A stretch of 64,000 nt of DNA from Catalinimonas niigatensis (GTDB lineage: Bacteria > Bacteroidota > Bacteroidia > Cytophagales > Cyclobacteriaceae), in assembly GCF_030506285.1 (NCBI RefSeq), contig NZ_CP119422.1:6187501-6251500 (forward strand), written 5' to 3'. Shown here piece by piece: positions 1-8,639 of this stretch (position 1 is the first letter of the stretch; every line of letters begins with the position of its first letter). Under the pieces are notes generated by a model, which was given only the letters and a program-made list of their open reading frames with translations, searched no databases and was not told the origin of the DNA. A program made the translations under genes and the position numbers.

Positions 1-96
1 GATAAGAGAGGTAGTATACGGGTAGAGTCTAAAAAAGGAAAAGGTGCAGCCTTCGTTTTTCAGTGGCCTAAGGATGAGCGGGAGTTAACTTTTTGA
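1..96 (+). CDS. Sensor histidine kinase, C-terminal end only
   Basis: This is the last 31 codons of a protein that begins before the window, in the frame starting at base 1 and ending with TGA at 94-96. The visible end reads GGK-like: it contains GSIRVESKKGKGAAFVFQWP, the typical final strands of a HATPase_c domain (glycine-rich turn, then 'G.G..F.F..P'). That fold ends nearly every two-component sensor kinase. The response-regulator gene begins about 58 bases downstream on the same strand, so the two probably form a signalling pair. The sensed signal cannot be judged because the input domains lie outside the window. Confidence 0.7.
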   Translation, partial: DKRGSIRVESKKGKGAAFVFQWPKDERELTF

Positions 97-153
97 AGTT
101 CTAAAAGAGGGTGTATATTGCAGAGATTAAAAAAACATTACCGCAAAGTAAGT

Positions 154-582
154 ATGGTTGACAAAGTAGCCAATATATTGCTAGTAGAGGATGACATGTT
201 GGATATCATGCAGATTGAGCGCACTTTGACAAAACTCAATATCGTCCACAAATTATACATCGCCAAAAATGGCCAGGAAGCCTTATCTTTATTGAGAGGA
301 GAGGGTGTAGAAAAAATACAACCGCTTCCCAGCCTGATCATGCTGGACATCAATATGCCCAAGATGGATGGCTTTGAATTTCTGACTATTCTTCGGCAGG
401 ACCAGGAACTCAAAAATATTAAGGTTTTTATCATGACTACTTCCAATCAGGAAGAAGATAAAAATGTAGCTAAAAACCTGGGAGTTTCCGGTTATGTGGT
501 CAAGCCTCTGAACCTCACCAATCCCACTTCCTCTATGGATAGCTTTAGTCTCATGATTGATCTGCTGAATCTAAAGAAATAA
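154..582 (+). CDS. Single-domain response regulator (CheY/Rcp1-like receiver)
   Basis: A receiver domain of about 142 residues with no DNA-binding or enzymatic output. Visible features are the acidic pair in LLVEDD near the N-terminus, the phosphoacceptor Asp in IMLDINMP (about residue 65 from this start), the conserved Thr/Ser in IMTTSN and the conserved Lys in YVVKPL. The length and the insert after the first helix (NGQEALSLLRGEG followed by a proline-rich loop) resemble Rcp1-type receivers, which accept phosphate from phytochrome-like or hybrid kinases. A longer frame opens at a TTG at 118, but the ATG at 154 gives the usual family N-terminus and is preferred. It follows the kinase fragment directly, which suggests co-transcription. 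Confidence 0.85.
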   Translation: MVDKVANILLVEDDMLDIMQIERTLTKLNIVHKLYIAKNGQEALSLLRGEGVEKIQPLPSLIMLDINMPKMDGFEFLTILRQDQELKNIKVFIMTTSNQEEDKNVAKNLGVSGYVVKPLNLTNPTSSMDSFSLMIDLLNLKK

Positions 583-842
583 TAAAAGATCAATTTCTTA
601 GCATGAAAAATAGTACAGGATGAGATTCAATGAGTTGTCTGCTGGCTGTATTTACCATTGTTCTATGCCAGTATGCTCCGCTAAAGCTTTTCATTCCCGA
701 ACCTTTTGACTTGGTATATGAGAGACTGAATATTTTCTCTGTTAATTTTTTCTGACCCGAGATGCATATGCCGATTTCTTCCAAAAAAACTTTTCATTAA
801 AACCAGTTTCTTGGCATATTAGATGAATGGGCAGAGATAGCG

Positions 843-850
843 TACCTTTG
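843..850 (+). promoter_or_regulatory. Candidate -7 promoter element (TACCTTTG)
   Basis: The octamer matches the Bacteroidota primary-sigma -7 consensus TAnnTTTG exactly. It ends 5 bases before the ATG of the FUSC gene, so a start site at the usual distance would fall on or next to the initiation codon, giving a leaderless or nearly leaderless mRNA. No convincing -33 TTTG was found at standard spacing. Confidence 0.45.
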
Positions 851-855
851 CAGAT

Positions 856-3117
856 ATGATGAAACAGGTTCTGAGCTTTCTGAAAAGTATAGATTTTTAC
901 AAAAGCGTCACCCTTCTTTTCGCAGTCCTTGTTCCCTTAGTCCTTTTTGGCTGGTTGGGAGGTGATACCACCCCGGCAGTGAGTATAGTGATGGGCGTAT
1001 TCCTTTGCTCACCCAGCGATGTACCGGGAAGTATCAGGCACATGGCATTAGGTATTCTGGTGAGTAGCGCCATTGCTACCCTTACCACTCTGGCCATCCA
1101 TGTCTCTTTCTTTTCAGTATGGATACTGCTGCCGGTATTGAGCCTGCTGGTCTTCTTCAACTCCATGCTGTCGGTGTTTGGCTTCAGGGCTTCTCTGGTC
1201 AGCTTCTCCGGCCTGCTGGCCATCATCCTGGCATTTGCTCATCCTGCTTCAGGCAGTGCTATTCTTATGCATGGGGGACTGATCCTGTTGGGAGGTATGT
1301 GGTACCTGGGAGTGACCATGCTGGCCCATGCGCTGGTGTCCCGAAGGCACAATCAGCTGATTTTAGCGGAGTGTATGAATCTTACCGCTAAATACCTACG
1401 CATCAGGGGCAGGCTCTTGCAGACACCTGAAGATACGCAGAAGATTCAGGAAGAGTTGTTTCAGCTACAGACTGAGATCAATGAAAAACATGAGAAGCTG
1501 AGGGAGATTTTTGTGGCGGAAAGAACACGTTCCGGTATCTCACACTTTGCCAGTAAATACATCCTCATTTTTATTGAGCTGGTGGATATCCTGGAACTGG
1601 CTATGTCCAATCCTGCCAATTATCAGCGCATCAGCAGGTATTTTGAAGGGCAGCAGGCTTCTTTGCAGCCCTTTATTGATATACTACATACCATGTCCAA
1701 TCGGCTGGAGTATTTGGCAGAGGTGGTCTCCGGAGATGAGAGGATGAAGGTAAGAGAAGGTATTGCACCGCTCTATCAGCGGGCTGACGAAAGCATACTG
1801 CATTATCTTAAAGTCAATCAGTTTACCCAGACACACGAAGGAGCAATCATTTTAAGAAACCTGCTGGATTATGAGCAAAAGCAACAACAGAAAATTGAAA
1901 GCATAGAGAGGGTACTTCAGGACCTGGTAGACCAGGAGCAGATTGTGCAAAGAAGCAAAGATGTAGAACAGTTCATCACTCCTCAGGACTATGACCTGAG
2001 TGTGATCAGGCAAAACCTCAATGCCCGCTCAACGATCTTCAGGCATGCGATACGACTTACCTTTACAGTACTTTGCGGCTATGCGCTGGGTACGGTGCTG
2101 CCCGTACAAAACCCCTACTGGATCATGCTTACGATCATCGTGATCATGCGCCCCAGCTATGGATTGACCAAGAGCAGGTCCATACAAAGGGTATATGGCA
2201 CGCTAATCGGGGGGGTGATTGCGCTGGGTATTGTACTCTCTACACAGAATCCCTATATCTATGGAACCCTGGCGGCAGTTTCTTTGCTCTTTGCCATTTC
2301 ACTGGTGCAAAAAAACTATGGTGGATCAGCCGTTTTTATCACTTTGAACGTGATCTTTCTCTATGCCCTGATCAAACCGGATGCTCTCAATGTAATTCAG
2401 TTCAGGGTGCTGGATACAGCCATAGGGGCGGGCTTGGCATTTTTGTCCGGACTGTTCTTGTGGCCGAGCTGGGAATTTATCAATATTCAGAATGTGATTG
2501 CTGACAGCATCAAAGCCAACCGGGAATATCTTCGGGAAATCAGTGCTCTCTATCAGGAGAAGGGAGAAATTCCTACTTCTTATAAACTAGCCAGAAAAGA
2601 AGCTTTTCTGGCGATTGGGCATTTAAGTGCTGCTTTCCAGCGGATGAGCCAAGAGCCTAAATCCAAACGGCAGAACTTCTCCAAAATCTACGAGATGGTC
2701 GTCCTCAACCATACTTTTCTGACAGCCGCTGCGGCGATGGGTACTTTTATTCAAAATCACTTCACCAGCGAAAAATCTGAACACTTTCAGACGTTTATCA
2801 ACAGTACGGATGATAATCTCAAGGTGGCACAGGCTTATCTGAACAGTGAGCAAGCTGCTGCTGCCAGTCATCATGTACAGTTAGACAAGGCAAAGTTTTA
2901 TCTGGAGCAGCAGTTTAAAGCTTTGGCTGAAAGCCAATCTGAATTTTTGTCCGATGAACGCACTCCCAAGCAGGAAGAAGGACACCTACAGTTACAGGAA
3001 GTCAGCTTAATCACCGGTCAACTAAAATGGTTGTATGCACTTTCGGAAAATATCCGGAATACAGCACATGAACTGGTAGGGGCAGGTAGCCCAACCGAAG
3101 TAATCTCTTCACCTTAA
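856..3117 (+). CDS. FUSC/YccS-family inner-membrane protein
   Basis: A 753-residue integral membrane protein with the duplicated layout of the YccS/FUSC family. An N-terminal membrane block (about residues 15-165) is followed by a long soluble helical region (about 165-395) containing LREIFVAERTRSG, then a second membrane block (about 395-545) with the family's best conserved stretch, NPYWIMLTIIVIMRPSYG, and a C-terminal helical soluble tail. The family is related to aromatic-acid exporters (AaeB) and aluminium-activated channels, but the substrate of this branch is generally unknown. It starts with two ATG codons in tandem. Neighbours do not form an obvious operon with it: a gap of about 270 bases precedes it and about 190 bases follow. 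Confidence 0.85.
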   Translation: MMKQVLSFLKSIDFYKSVTLLFAVLVPLVLFGWLGGDTTPAVSIVMGVFLCSPSDVPGSIRHMALGILVSSAIATLTTLAIHVSFFSVWILLPVLSLLVFFNSMLSVFGFRASLVSFSGLLAIILAFAHPASGSAILMHGGLILLGGMWYLGVTMLAHALVSRRHNQLILAECMNLTAKYLRIRGRLLQTPEDTQKIQEELFQLQTEINEKHEKLREIFVAERTRSGISHFASKYILIFIELVDILELAMSNPANYQRISRYFEGQQASLQPFIDILHTMSNRLEYLAEVVSGDERMKVREGIAPLYQRADESILHYLKVNQFTQTHEGAIILRNLLDYEQKQQQKIESIERVLQDLVDQEQIVQRSKDVEQFITPQDYDLSVIRQNLNARSTIFRHAIRLTFTVLCGYALGTVLPVQNPYWIMLTIIVIMRPSYGLTKSRSIQRVYGTLIGGVIALGIVLSTQNPYIYGTLAAVSLLFAISLVQKNYGGSAVFITLNVIFLYALIKPDALNVIQFRVLDTAIGAGLAFLSGLFLWPSWEFINIQNVIADSIKANREYLREISALYQEKGEIPTSYKLARKEAFLAIGHLSAAFQRMSQEPKSKRQNFSKIYEMVVLNHTFLTAAAAMGTFIQNHFTSEKSEHFQTFINSTDDNLKVAQAYLNSEQAAAASHHVQLDKAKFYLEQQFKALAESQSEFLSDERTPKQEEGHLQLQEVSLITGQLKWLYALSENIRNTAHELVGAGSPTEVISSP

Positions 3118-3308
3118 GCATCAGGGTGGTGATTTCTATTTCGTTGGTTTCTTTTGAAACCTGCACTGATTTCCTCCTTTTCTCTAATATTTATTAAGGG
3201 GATCTTTTTTACAGGTCATTATGCGTTGAAAAAGGGCTTTTGAACAAAGTCTGCTCAATTTTGTCATTATGTACAATAGCGGGTTACACCACTCAAACTT
3301 TTTAAACT

Positions 3309-4685
3309 ATGAACCTTAGCTTTAGAAACCTATTTTTTGTAAGGAAAGGCATGTTTCCTGAAGATAAGCAGATCGCTTATGAAGAACATCATAAAAATAC
3401 AAGCTGGGCTTATTATGCTACCCTGGCTTTGGGGTTCTGGCTGATTGCCGGGCCTTCTACCTTTGGCTATCAGGTATCGGCCATGATCTGGAATGACATT
3501 GTAGCCGGAATCTTTATGGTTGTGCTCAGTTATTTTGCCATAAAACCTTATAAGCTATGGGCACAATGGGGGCTTATCTTTTTAGGCATCTGGCTGTTTT
3601 TGGCACCCGCGATTTTCTGGTCAAAAGAGGGTGCAGCCCTTTTGAATGATTACCTGATCGGTACCCTGGTGATTGTTTTTGCCATCATCATTCCCCGGCA
3701 ACCCGGGATCAAGTTATATGCGCAGGCGGGTCCTAATGTCCCTCCTGGTTGGAGCTATAATCCTTCGGCCTGGAGCGAGCGTGTGCCGGTGATCTTTTTT
3801 GCATGGCTAGGTTTTTTTGTTGCCCGCTACATGGGTGCTTTTCAGTTAGAATTCATCAATACGATCTGGGACCCTTTTTTTGGAGATGGCACCCGTAAGG
3901 TGCTGACCTCCGATGTTTCCGAGTCTTTTCCTATCTCTGATGCTATGTTGGGGGCTTTCTCCTACATTCTTGATATATTGATGGGCTATGCAGGAGGAGT
4001 GCACCGCTGGCGTACGATGCCCTGGGTAGTGATTGTTTTCGGTATTCTGATCGTTCCCCTGGGAGTAGTGAGTATTACGCTGGTCATTCTTCAGCCAGTG
4101 GCGGTAGGCTTCTGGTGTACTCTATGCCTCACCAGCGCTTTTGTATCTCTCATCATGATTCCTTTCACACTGGATGAAGTGCTGGCTTCTATACAATTGT
4201 TGAGGTATGAGAAAAAAAGGGGCAAATCTTTCTGGCAGGTCTTCTGGTTTGGCGGTACCATGGAAGGCGGCGAAATTGAAGAAAAAATGGACCCTGCCGT
4301 GCTGTTGGACAAGACAGTAAAAACCATGTTTCATGACCTCATTAACAAACCCTGGAATCTCTTTCTTGTGATAGCAGTAGGTGTGTGGGTGATGGCAGCC
4401 CCTGGCGTGTTAGGATATAGCGGACCTATGGCAGACAGCAATCATCTGGTAGGGGCGATCATCGTTACTTTTGCGGTGATCAGTATGTCGGAAGTAGCCC
4501 GTACGCTCAGGTTCCTGAATATCCTGTTTGGGGTGTGGCTTATCGCTGCCCCCTGGATTCTGGGAGCAGATCAGGACATAGCGATGTGGAATGGTGTGAT
4601 TAGTGGAATTGTGTTAATACCATTGGCTTTCCCTAAAGGCAAGGTAGAGGATCAAAGGGGAGGCTTTGACAAGTATGTAAAATAA
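3309..4685 (+). CDS. SPW-repeat membrane protein with central VKOR-like domain
   Basis: A 458-residue multispanning membrane protein. N- and C-terminal thirds each hold a pair of short SPW-type repeats, recognisable by 'W..A.P' helices (LGFWLIAGPSTFGY, LGIWLFLAPAIFW, VGVWVMAAPGVLGY, FGVWLIAAPWILGA). The middle (about residues 165-300) resembles vitamin K epoxide reductase: DPFFGDGTRKVLTSDVS, then helices ending in the redox motif FWCTLC. VKOR enzymes normally use a second, loop cysteine pair to pass electrons to a periplasmic thioredoxin partner. No other cysteine exists in this protein, so any thiol chemistry would depend on the single CxxC. A role in disulfide formation or redox sensing is inferred only. 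It stands alone between two sizeable intergenic gaps. Confidence 0.75.
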   Translation: MNLSFRNLFFVRKGMFPEDKQIAYEEHHKNTSWAYYATLALGFWLIAGPSTFGYQVSAMIWNDIVAGIFMVVLSYFAIKPYKLWAQWGLIFLGIWLFLAPAIFWSKEGAALLNDYLIGTLVIVFAIIIPRQPGIKLYAQAGPNVPPGWSYNPSAWSERVPVIFFAWLGFFVARYMGAFQLEFINTIWDPFFGDGTRKVLTSDVSESFPISDAMLGAFSYILDILMGYAGGVHRWRTMPWVVIVFGILIVPLGVVSITLVILQPVAVGFWCTLCLTSAFVSLIMIPFTLDEVLASIQLLRYEKKRGKSFWQVFWFGGTMEGGEIEEKMDPAVLLDKTVKTMFHDLINKPWNLFLVIAVGVWVMAAPGVLGYSGPMADSNHLVGAIIVTFAVISMSEVARTLRFLNILFGVWLIAAPWILGADQDIAMWNGVISGIVLIPLAFPKGKVEDQRGGFDKYVK

Positions 4686-5366
4686 AATGAATACAGGAAT
4701 AATTAATTGTAGAAGAAGAAACCTAGGTTGACCCGTATGCCTCATTTTTCTTAATTCTGCACTGGAACCGGCAGAGCTGAACTGGTTAATTTTGATGGTT
4801 ATGCTGCTATTGAGCCAGGTATATTTGGTAACACCATGAGGTGTACCAGCCTTTTATTTCATCCTCTCCCATATCAATAGAGCCAGGGCCCCCACCTTTC
4901 AGTCTGCTGCAATGGCAGAGTACACCGGGATGGTTAGCATATTTTCCCCTGCCAAATTCAAAGCATTTGGTGCGCATCTGAATGAGTTTAATCATCTAGC
5001 TGAGATTTAGAAGCGATCTTTTGTATAATGGATATTTACCTTGATATTAAATGAGATACTCTCCAATAATTGGGCTATACTATAGCCTTCCAATGAGCTA
5101 TATTAGCTCAGCAGATTTGAAATTTATATCTTATATGGGTTTGATAAAGCAGTCAGAATCGCACTTTGTGAATCAGAATAAATAAGCTTTAGGAATAATC
5201 AGGAACAGATCTTGCACATGTACTGTAGTAAAAGAAAATGCATTGTAAAATTCTAATTGATTATATTGTATTGGTTTTGCAAAAGAATAAGACACTGTTT
5301 TTCGCTCTTTATTTAGAATAAACGTATTTTTAAAAGATTTTCCGTATTCAATAGATCCCCTTAACA
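4686..5366. other. Intergenic region, about 680 bases, no supported gene
   Basis: A short minus-strand reading frame (4807-4995, 62 codons) has a cysteine-rich sequence but no recognisable family and is not called. The only clear structures are two adjacent short palindromes at 5073-5110, listed separately. The final 250 bases are AT-rich and probably hold the promoter of the next gene, but no exact TAnnTTTG was found. Confidence 0.5.
5073..5110. repeat. Two adjacent palindromes (possible hairpins or operators)
   Basis: Bases 5073-5087 read GGCTATA-C-TATAGCC, a perfect 7+1+7 dyad. Bases 5094-5110 read TGAGCTA-TAT-TAGCTCA, a perfect 7+3+7 dyad. Both contain GCTATA next to AGC, so they look related. 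They lie about 260 bases upstream of the Mrr-like gene. Whether they act as DNA operators or RNA hairpins is not known. Confidence 0.6.
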
Positions 5367-7127
5367 ATGGCTTCAGAACAGGTAAATGAATTTGTAACTG
5401 TAAATAAATATACCTCTGAAGGTGTAGATGGTACGATTTATTACGCAGAATTACAGCATGCCGGTTTGAAAGAACATAAGGTGATATCTGCTGCCGAGCG
5501 TCCCCTTCTGGTGCATAAACTGAGAAAGCAACTGGATATGTGGGAAGACCAGTGGCTTATACAGCAGGGGTTAAGAGCTCCGGAAGAGCGTTTTTATCCT
5601 GAAAGGAGGAATGAATTAAGCAGTGCTGAGAAACAGATGAAAATCCAGCAAGCGGAAGAGCAAAGCCTGGTTGCTCAAAAGAAAATTCAGGAAATAAAAG
5701 ATCTTTTGCTGCTTGCTTTTAACACTGAACCGACAGTGGATTGGAATTCTTTGAAAGATTTTCGGGAGTATCCTCAGGACCCACCTCCCCCAACCAAGCC
5801 TGTGGCTCCTTCCCTGATGAGTTATCCGAAAGAGCCTAGCTTTCAGGATGATGAGTTTAGTCCGAAGCTTTCAGTAATAGATATGGTCATACCGCCACTT
5901 AAAATAAAAAAAGAGGACAAAGCATATAAGAACTTCCAGCTAAGCTATAAAAAGTGGCGTGAAGTGTGCGAAGAGATAGATAGGGAGAATGAAGTAGTGA
6001 AAGAAGCGTATCAGGATGAACTGAGAAGTTGGGAGAAAGAGATGAGGGCATGGAAAACCAAGGAAGAAAACTTTTATAATGAGCAGCAAGAAATGAATGC
6101 CGTAGTAGACCAGTTAGAACAGGATTACGGGGCAAAAGATCCTGAGGCTATTCTTGAGTATTGTAAAATGGTCTTGCATAATGCCCAGTATCCTGAAACT
6201 TTTCCCAAAGATTTTACGCTGGATTTCAGCCAGCATGATCAGACTTTGCTGCTTGAGTATGCCATGCCTTCTATCCATGATATGCCTATACTCAAAGATG
6301 TAGTTTATCTCCAGGAGAAGGATAAATTTAGCAAAACCTATCTGGATGAAAGACAGCGGACTGAGCTGTACGATGCTGCCTTATATCATACCACACTGAG
6401 AGTGATATATGAAATGTTTAAAGCCGACAAAATTGATGCGATCGGGGCAATTCGTTTTAGTGGATGGGTTGTTTCAGTTGATCCGGCCAGTAAACATAAA
6501 GAAAAGAAGTGTATTCTTTCTCTTCATACTACGAAAGAAGCATTTACAGAAATTGATTTATCTCATGAAGAGCCGGAAGATTGCTTTAAACTGCTTGGAG
6601 GGGTTACACATGTTCAATTGAGCAAGCTTACCCCTGATGAGTCTGCTGAAATGAATATAGAGGAAAAGAGAGAGATAGAACAGAACAAAGAGCCTGAAGA
6701 TACAGAGGAGGTTATTACTAACCTTGCTGCTATGGATAGCGAAAACTTTAAGCATCTATTCTTAGAAATGCTTGAAAAGGAGTTTAATCAATATGGTGGT
6801 GAGGTAAATATTATTCAATCAAACAAAGAAGGTGAAGTACATGCTATTGCCTTTGATCCTGATCCGATAAGAGGAGGTAAAACGATCATTTATGGGAAAA
6901 TAACGATGTATCCTATTGATGTGCTGGAAGTTAGAGAGTTATTTGGAAACGTGATGAAGGAAGGAGCTTCAAAAGGCATTTTGATCACTACCTCAGATTT
7001 TGTAGCGGAAGCGCGTGATTTTGCCCGAGAAAAACCTCTTTCTTTGTTGGATGCTTCTGCTTTATTATTCCTCCTGCAAAAACACGGACATACATTCAGA
7101 ATTGATTTCAATGAGGTGAACAGATAA
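5367..7127 (+). CDS. Protein with C-terminal Mrr-type restriction endonuclease-like domain (catalytic residues altered)
   Basis: A 586-residue protein. The N-terminal part (about 1-135) is charged and helical; a proline-rich linker (PPPPTKP) and long coiled-coil-rich segments follow; residues about 455-580 form an Mrr_cat-like domain. That domain has the family landmarks HAIAFDPDPIRGGK, VMKEGASKGILITTS and PLSLLDASALLFLLQKHG. Active members normally read G(I/V)DAIAFDPDPIRGGK followed by QAK. Here the catalytic Asp position is His492 and the Q of QxK is Gly (YGK, Lys511 retained), so metal-dependent cleavage is doubtful. No methyltransferase or specificity gene is adjacent. It could be a modified-DNA binding protein, an inactive remnant of a type IV-like enzyme or a regulator. 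Family assignment is good; function is uncertain. Confidence 0.7.
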   Translation: MASEQVNEFVTVNKYTSEGVDGTIYYAELQHAGLKEHKVISAAERPLLVHKLRKQLDMWEDQWLIQQGLRAPEERFYPERRNELSSAEKQMKIQQAEEQSLVAQKKIQEIKDLLLLAFNTEPTVDWNSLKDFREYPQDPPPPTKPVAPSLMSYPKEPSFQDDEFSPKLSVIDMVIPPLKIKKEDKAYKNFQLSYKKWREVCEEIDRENEVVKEAYQDELRSWEKEMRAWKTKEENFYNEQQEMNAVVDQLEQDYGAKDPEAILEYCKMVLHNAQYPETFPKDFTLDFSQHDQTLLLEYAMPSIHDMPILKDVVYLQEKDKFSKTYLDERQRTELYDAALYHTTLRVIYEMFKADKIDAIGAIRFSGWVVSVDPASKHKEKKCILSLHTTKEAFTEIDLSHEEPEDCFKLLGGVTHVQLSKLTPDESAEMNIEEKREIEQNKEPEDTEEVITNLAAMDSENFKHLFLEMLEKEFNQYGGEVNIIQSNKEGEVHAIAFDPDPIRGGKTIIYGKITMYPIDVLEVRELFGNVMKEGASKGILITTSDFVAEARDFAREKPLSLLDASALLFLLQKHGHTFRIDFNEVNR

Positions 7128-7141
7128 ACGTAAGTTTCAGG

Positions 7142-7930
7142 CTATTGCTTCATTTCCAGAAGTTTTAACTTCCAGAACGTAAGTTGAGAAACATAGGGGT
7201 AAAATAAATGTCCTGGCTGTTGATGGATCTTTTCAAATAAAGGGATGGCATTGTCAATCTGTCCGGCTTTCAGATACGCAAGGGCCATGTAATAATCTGT
7301 TTCCTCATCAAACTCCTGCTCACCACTGCTAAACTGATCTGCCTGCTGTAGTTGCATGAGAAGCAGTATTGCCTGTTCATATTGCTCACTTTGCATATAG
7401 GAGATCGCTGCCAGAAAGTAGTCTCGTTCAGACTGTTCTTCCTGACTCTGAAAGCTCCCGATTACTCCCTGATAATTCTTTTCCATATAGAGAGAATCCA
7501 AAACTGTCATTTCAGCCTGAACACTATTGATGGGTAGATTATAGTCAATGAATTGATGATCATAGATTCGGTCCGGATTTACGTTTACGAACTGAAAAGC
7601 TCCATATCCTAGCAGGGCAATACATAAAATGCCAACCACTCTGAGCAACCACTGAAAGATAAACTTAGGTAGAAGCATTGTTTTAATATTCGCACTCCTT
7701 TTTTGCTTTGGCTTTATATCCTTTATGTCTTGTTGATAAATCTCCTTCTCATGATTTGACGCCTGTGTATTGGTTTTTCCACGGGAGAGGAGCAATACAT
7801 CCAATTCATGGCGAAGGTTTTCGTCATTTTTTAGTGAGTTTTCTAATTGCAGAAGTTGCTCACTGGATAACTCTCCATTAAGATAGCGATCAAGTAGTTC
7901 ATTCTGAGTGAGATGATCATCATTCGGCAT
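7142..7930 (-). CDS. Membrane-anchored TPR protein with anti-sigma-like N-terminus
   Basis: A protein of about 262 residues. The cytoplasmic N-terminus contains ELLDRYLNGELSSEQLLQLE, the arrangement found at the start of many Bacteroidota anti-sigma-like proteins. One membrane helix lies near residues 92-114 (LLRVVGILCIALLGYGAF). The outer part (about 135-262) has helix pairs resembling tetratricopeptide repeats, including DYFLAAISYMQSEQYEQAILLL and DYYMALAYLKAGQIDNAIPLFEK. The frame extends to 7957, but the ATG at 7930 gives the normal family start (MPNDDHLT) and is preferred. It converges with the Mrr-like gene, with only 14 bases between stop codons. No sigma factor is next to it, so a regulatory function is inferred from domain layout only. 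Confidence 0.7.
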   Translation of the reverse strand: MPNDDHLTQNELLDRYLNGELSSEQLLQLENSLKNDENLRHELDVLLLSRGKTNTQASNHEKEIYQQDIKDIKPKQKRSANIKTMLLPKFIFQWLLRVVGILCIALLGYGAFQFVNVNPDRIYDHQFIDYNLPINSVQAEMTVLDSLYMEKNYQGVIGSFQSQEEQSERDYFLAAISYMQSEQYEQAILLLMQLQQADQFSSGEQEFDEETDYYMALAYLKAGQIDNAIPLFEKIHQQPGHLFYPYVSQLTFWKLKLLEMKQ

Positions 7931-8639
7931 GATGCAAAACATTCTTAAGTTGATCAAAAATTATGCATACTGGATGGACTTTGTCTACCCTGGAATCCAG
8001 GTGTCTGTATTTACTATTGTGCAAGACCTGCTCAGTTTTTTCATTTTGTTTTTGAAACCTCTACTTTTTAGAATACACATACAATAGCATCAGATTCCGC
8101 TGGCATATTAGTATATCATGTCGTTGACACTCTTATCAACATTTAGATTAAAGTTTAACAAATGTAAAGCTATATATTCATTACAGGTCAATCAGGAGAA
8201 CGAAGAATGTGAATTTTATTTGAGAAATACAAAACAAATGTTTAGCTAAATTAATGATCAGGCAATATAGCATTACTGAGCTTTATAAATGAGAATTTGC
8301 CTAAAAACATAAATAGCGGGATTAGATCATTCATATTTTATGATATTACTACTTTTTACGATGATACTGTACTGTTCAACCCAATACTTTTTTTCTTTGC
8401 TATCTACTATAAATACCAAATCACATGCTTTAAGTAGGGAACTAGTTTAGTTATTTCAGATTTTGCCTGAACCTGATTCATAATTTAGGGTTTAAACTGC
8501 TGAAAGTTTAATAAAGGTTATTACGATCATTTTTTTAGCATAAAAAATACCTCTTTAGAAGATTTTTGTGAGGACCGTAACTGCTGCGGTACAAAGCCCC
8601 GGCTTAGTAAATTATCGTGATATGGTTTATTTTTGAGTA
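7931..8639. other. AT-rich intergenic region, about 700 bases
   Basis: No reading frame of convincing composition, RNA gene or strong hairpin was found. It separates the TPR protein promoter side from the 3' end of the xylanase gene. A weak ACCG/CGGT dyad near 8575-8602 could belong to a transcription end for the xylanase operon, but it lacks a T-run in the right place. Confidence 0.4.

Noticed and set aside
590-784. A 64-codon minus-strand frame between the response regulator and the FUSC gene
   Set aside because: No family resemblance, no promoter-like element in the right position, and it fills a gap that must hold the FUSC promoter.
4807-4995. A 62-codon minus-strand frame with clustered cysteines (HPGVLCHCS)
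   Set aside because: It might be a remnant of a cysteine-containing protein, but no family could be named and the length is within chance expectation.
5173-5367. A 64-codon minus-strand frame upstream of the Mrr-like gene
   Set aside because: It covers the expected promoter region and touches the start of the well-supported gene; no recognisable protein pattern.
8575-8602. A possible terminator for the xylanase operon
   Set aside because: The stem is only four pairs with a long loop and no T-run on the minus strand.
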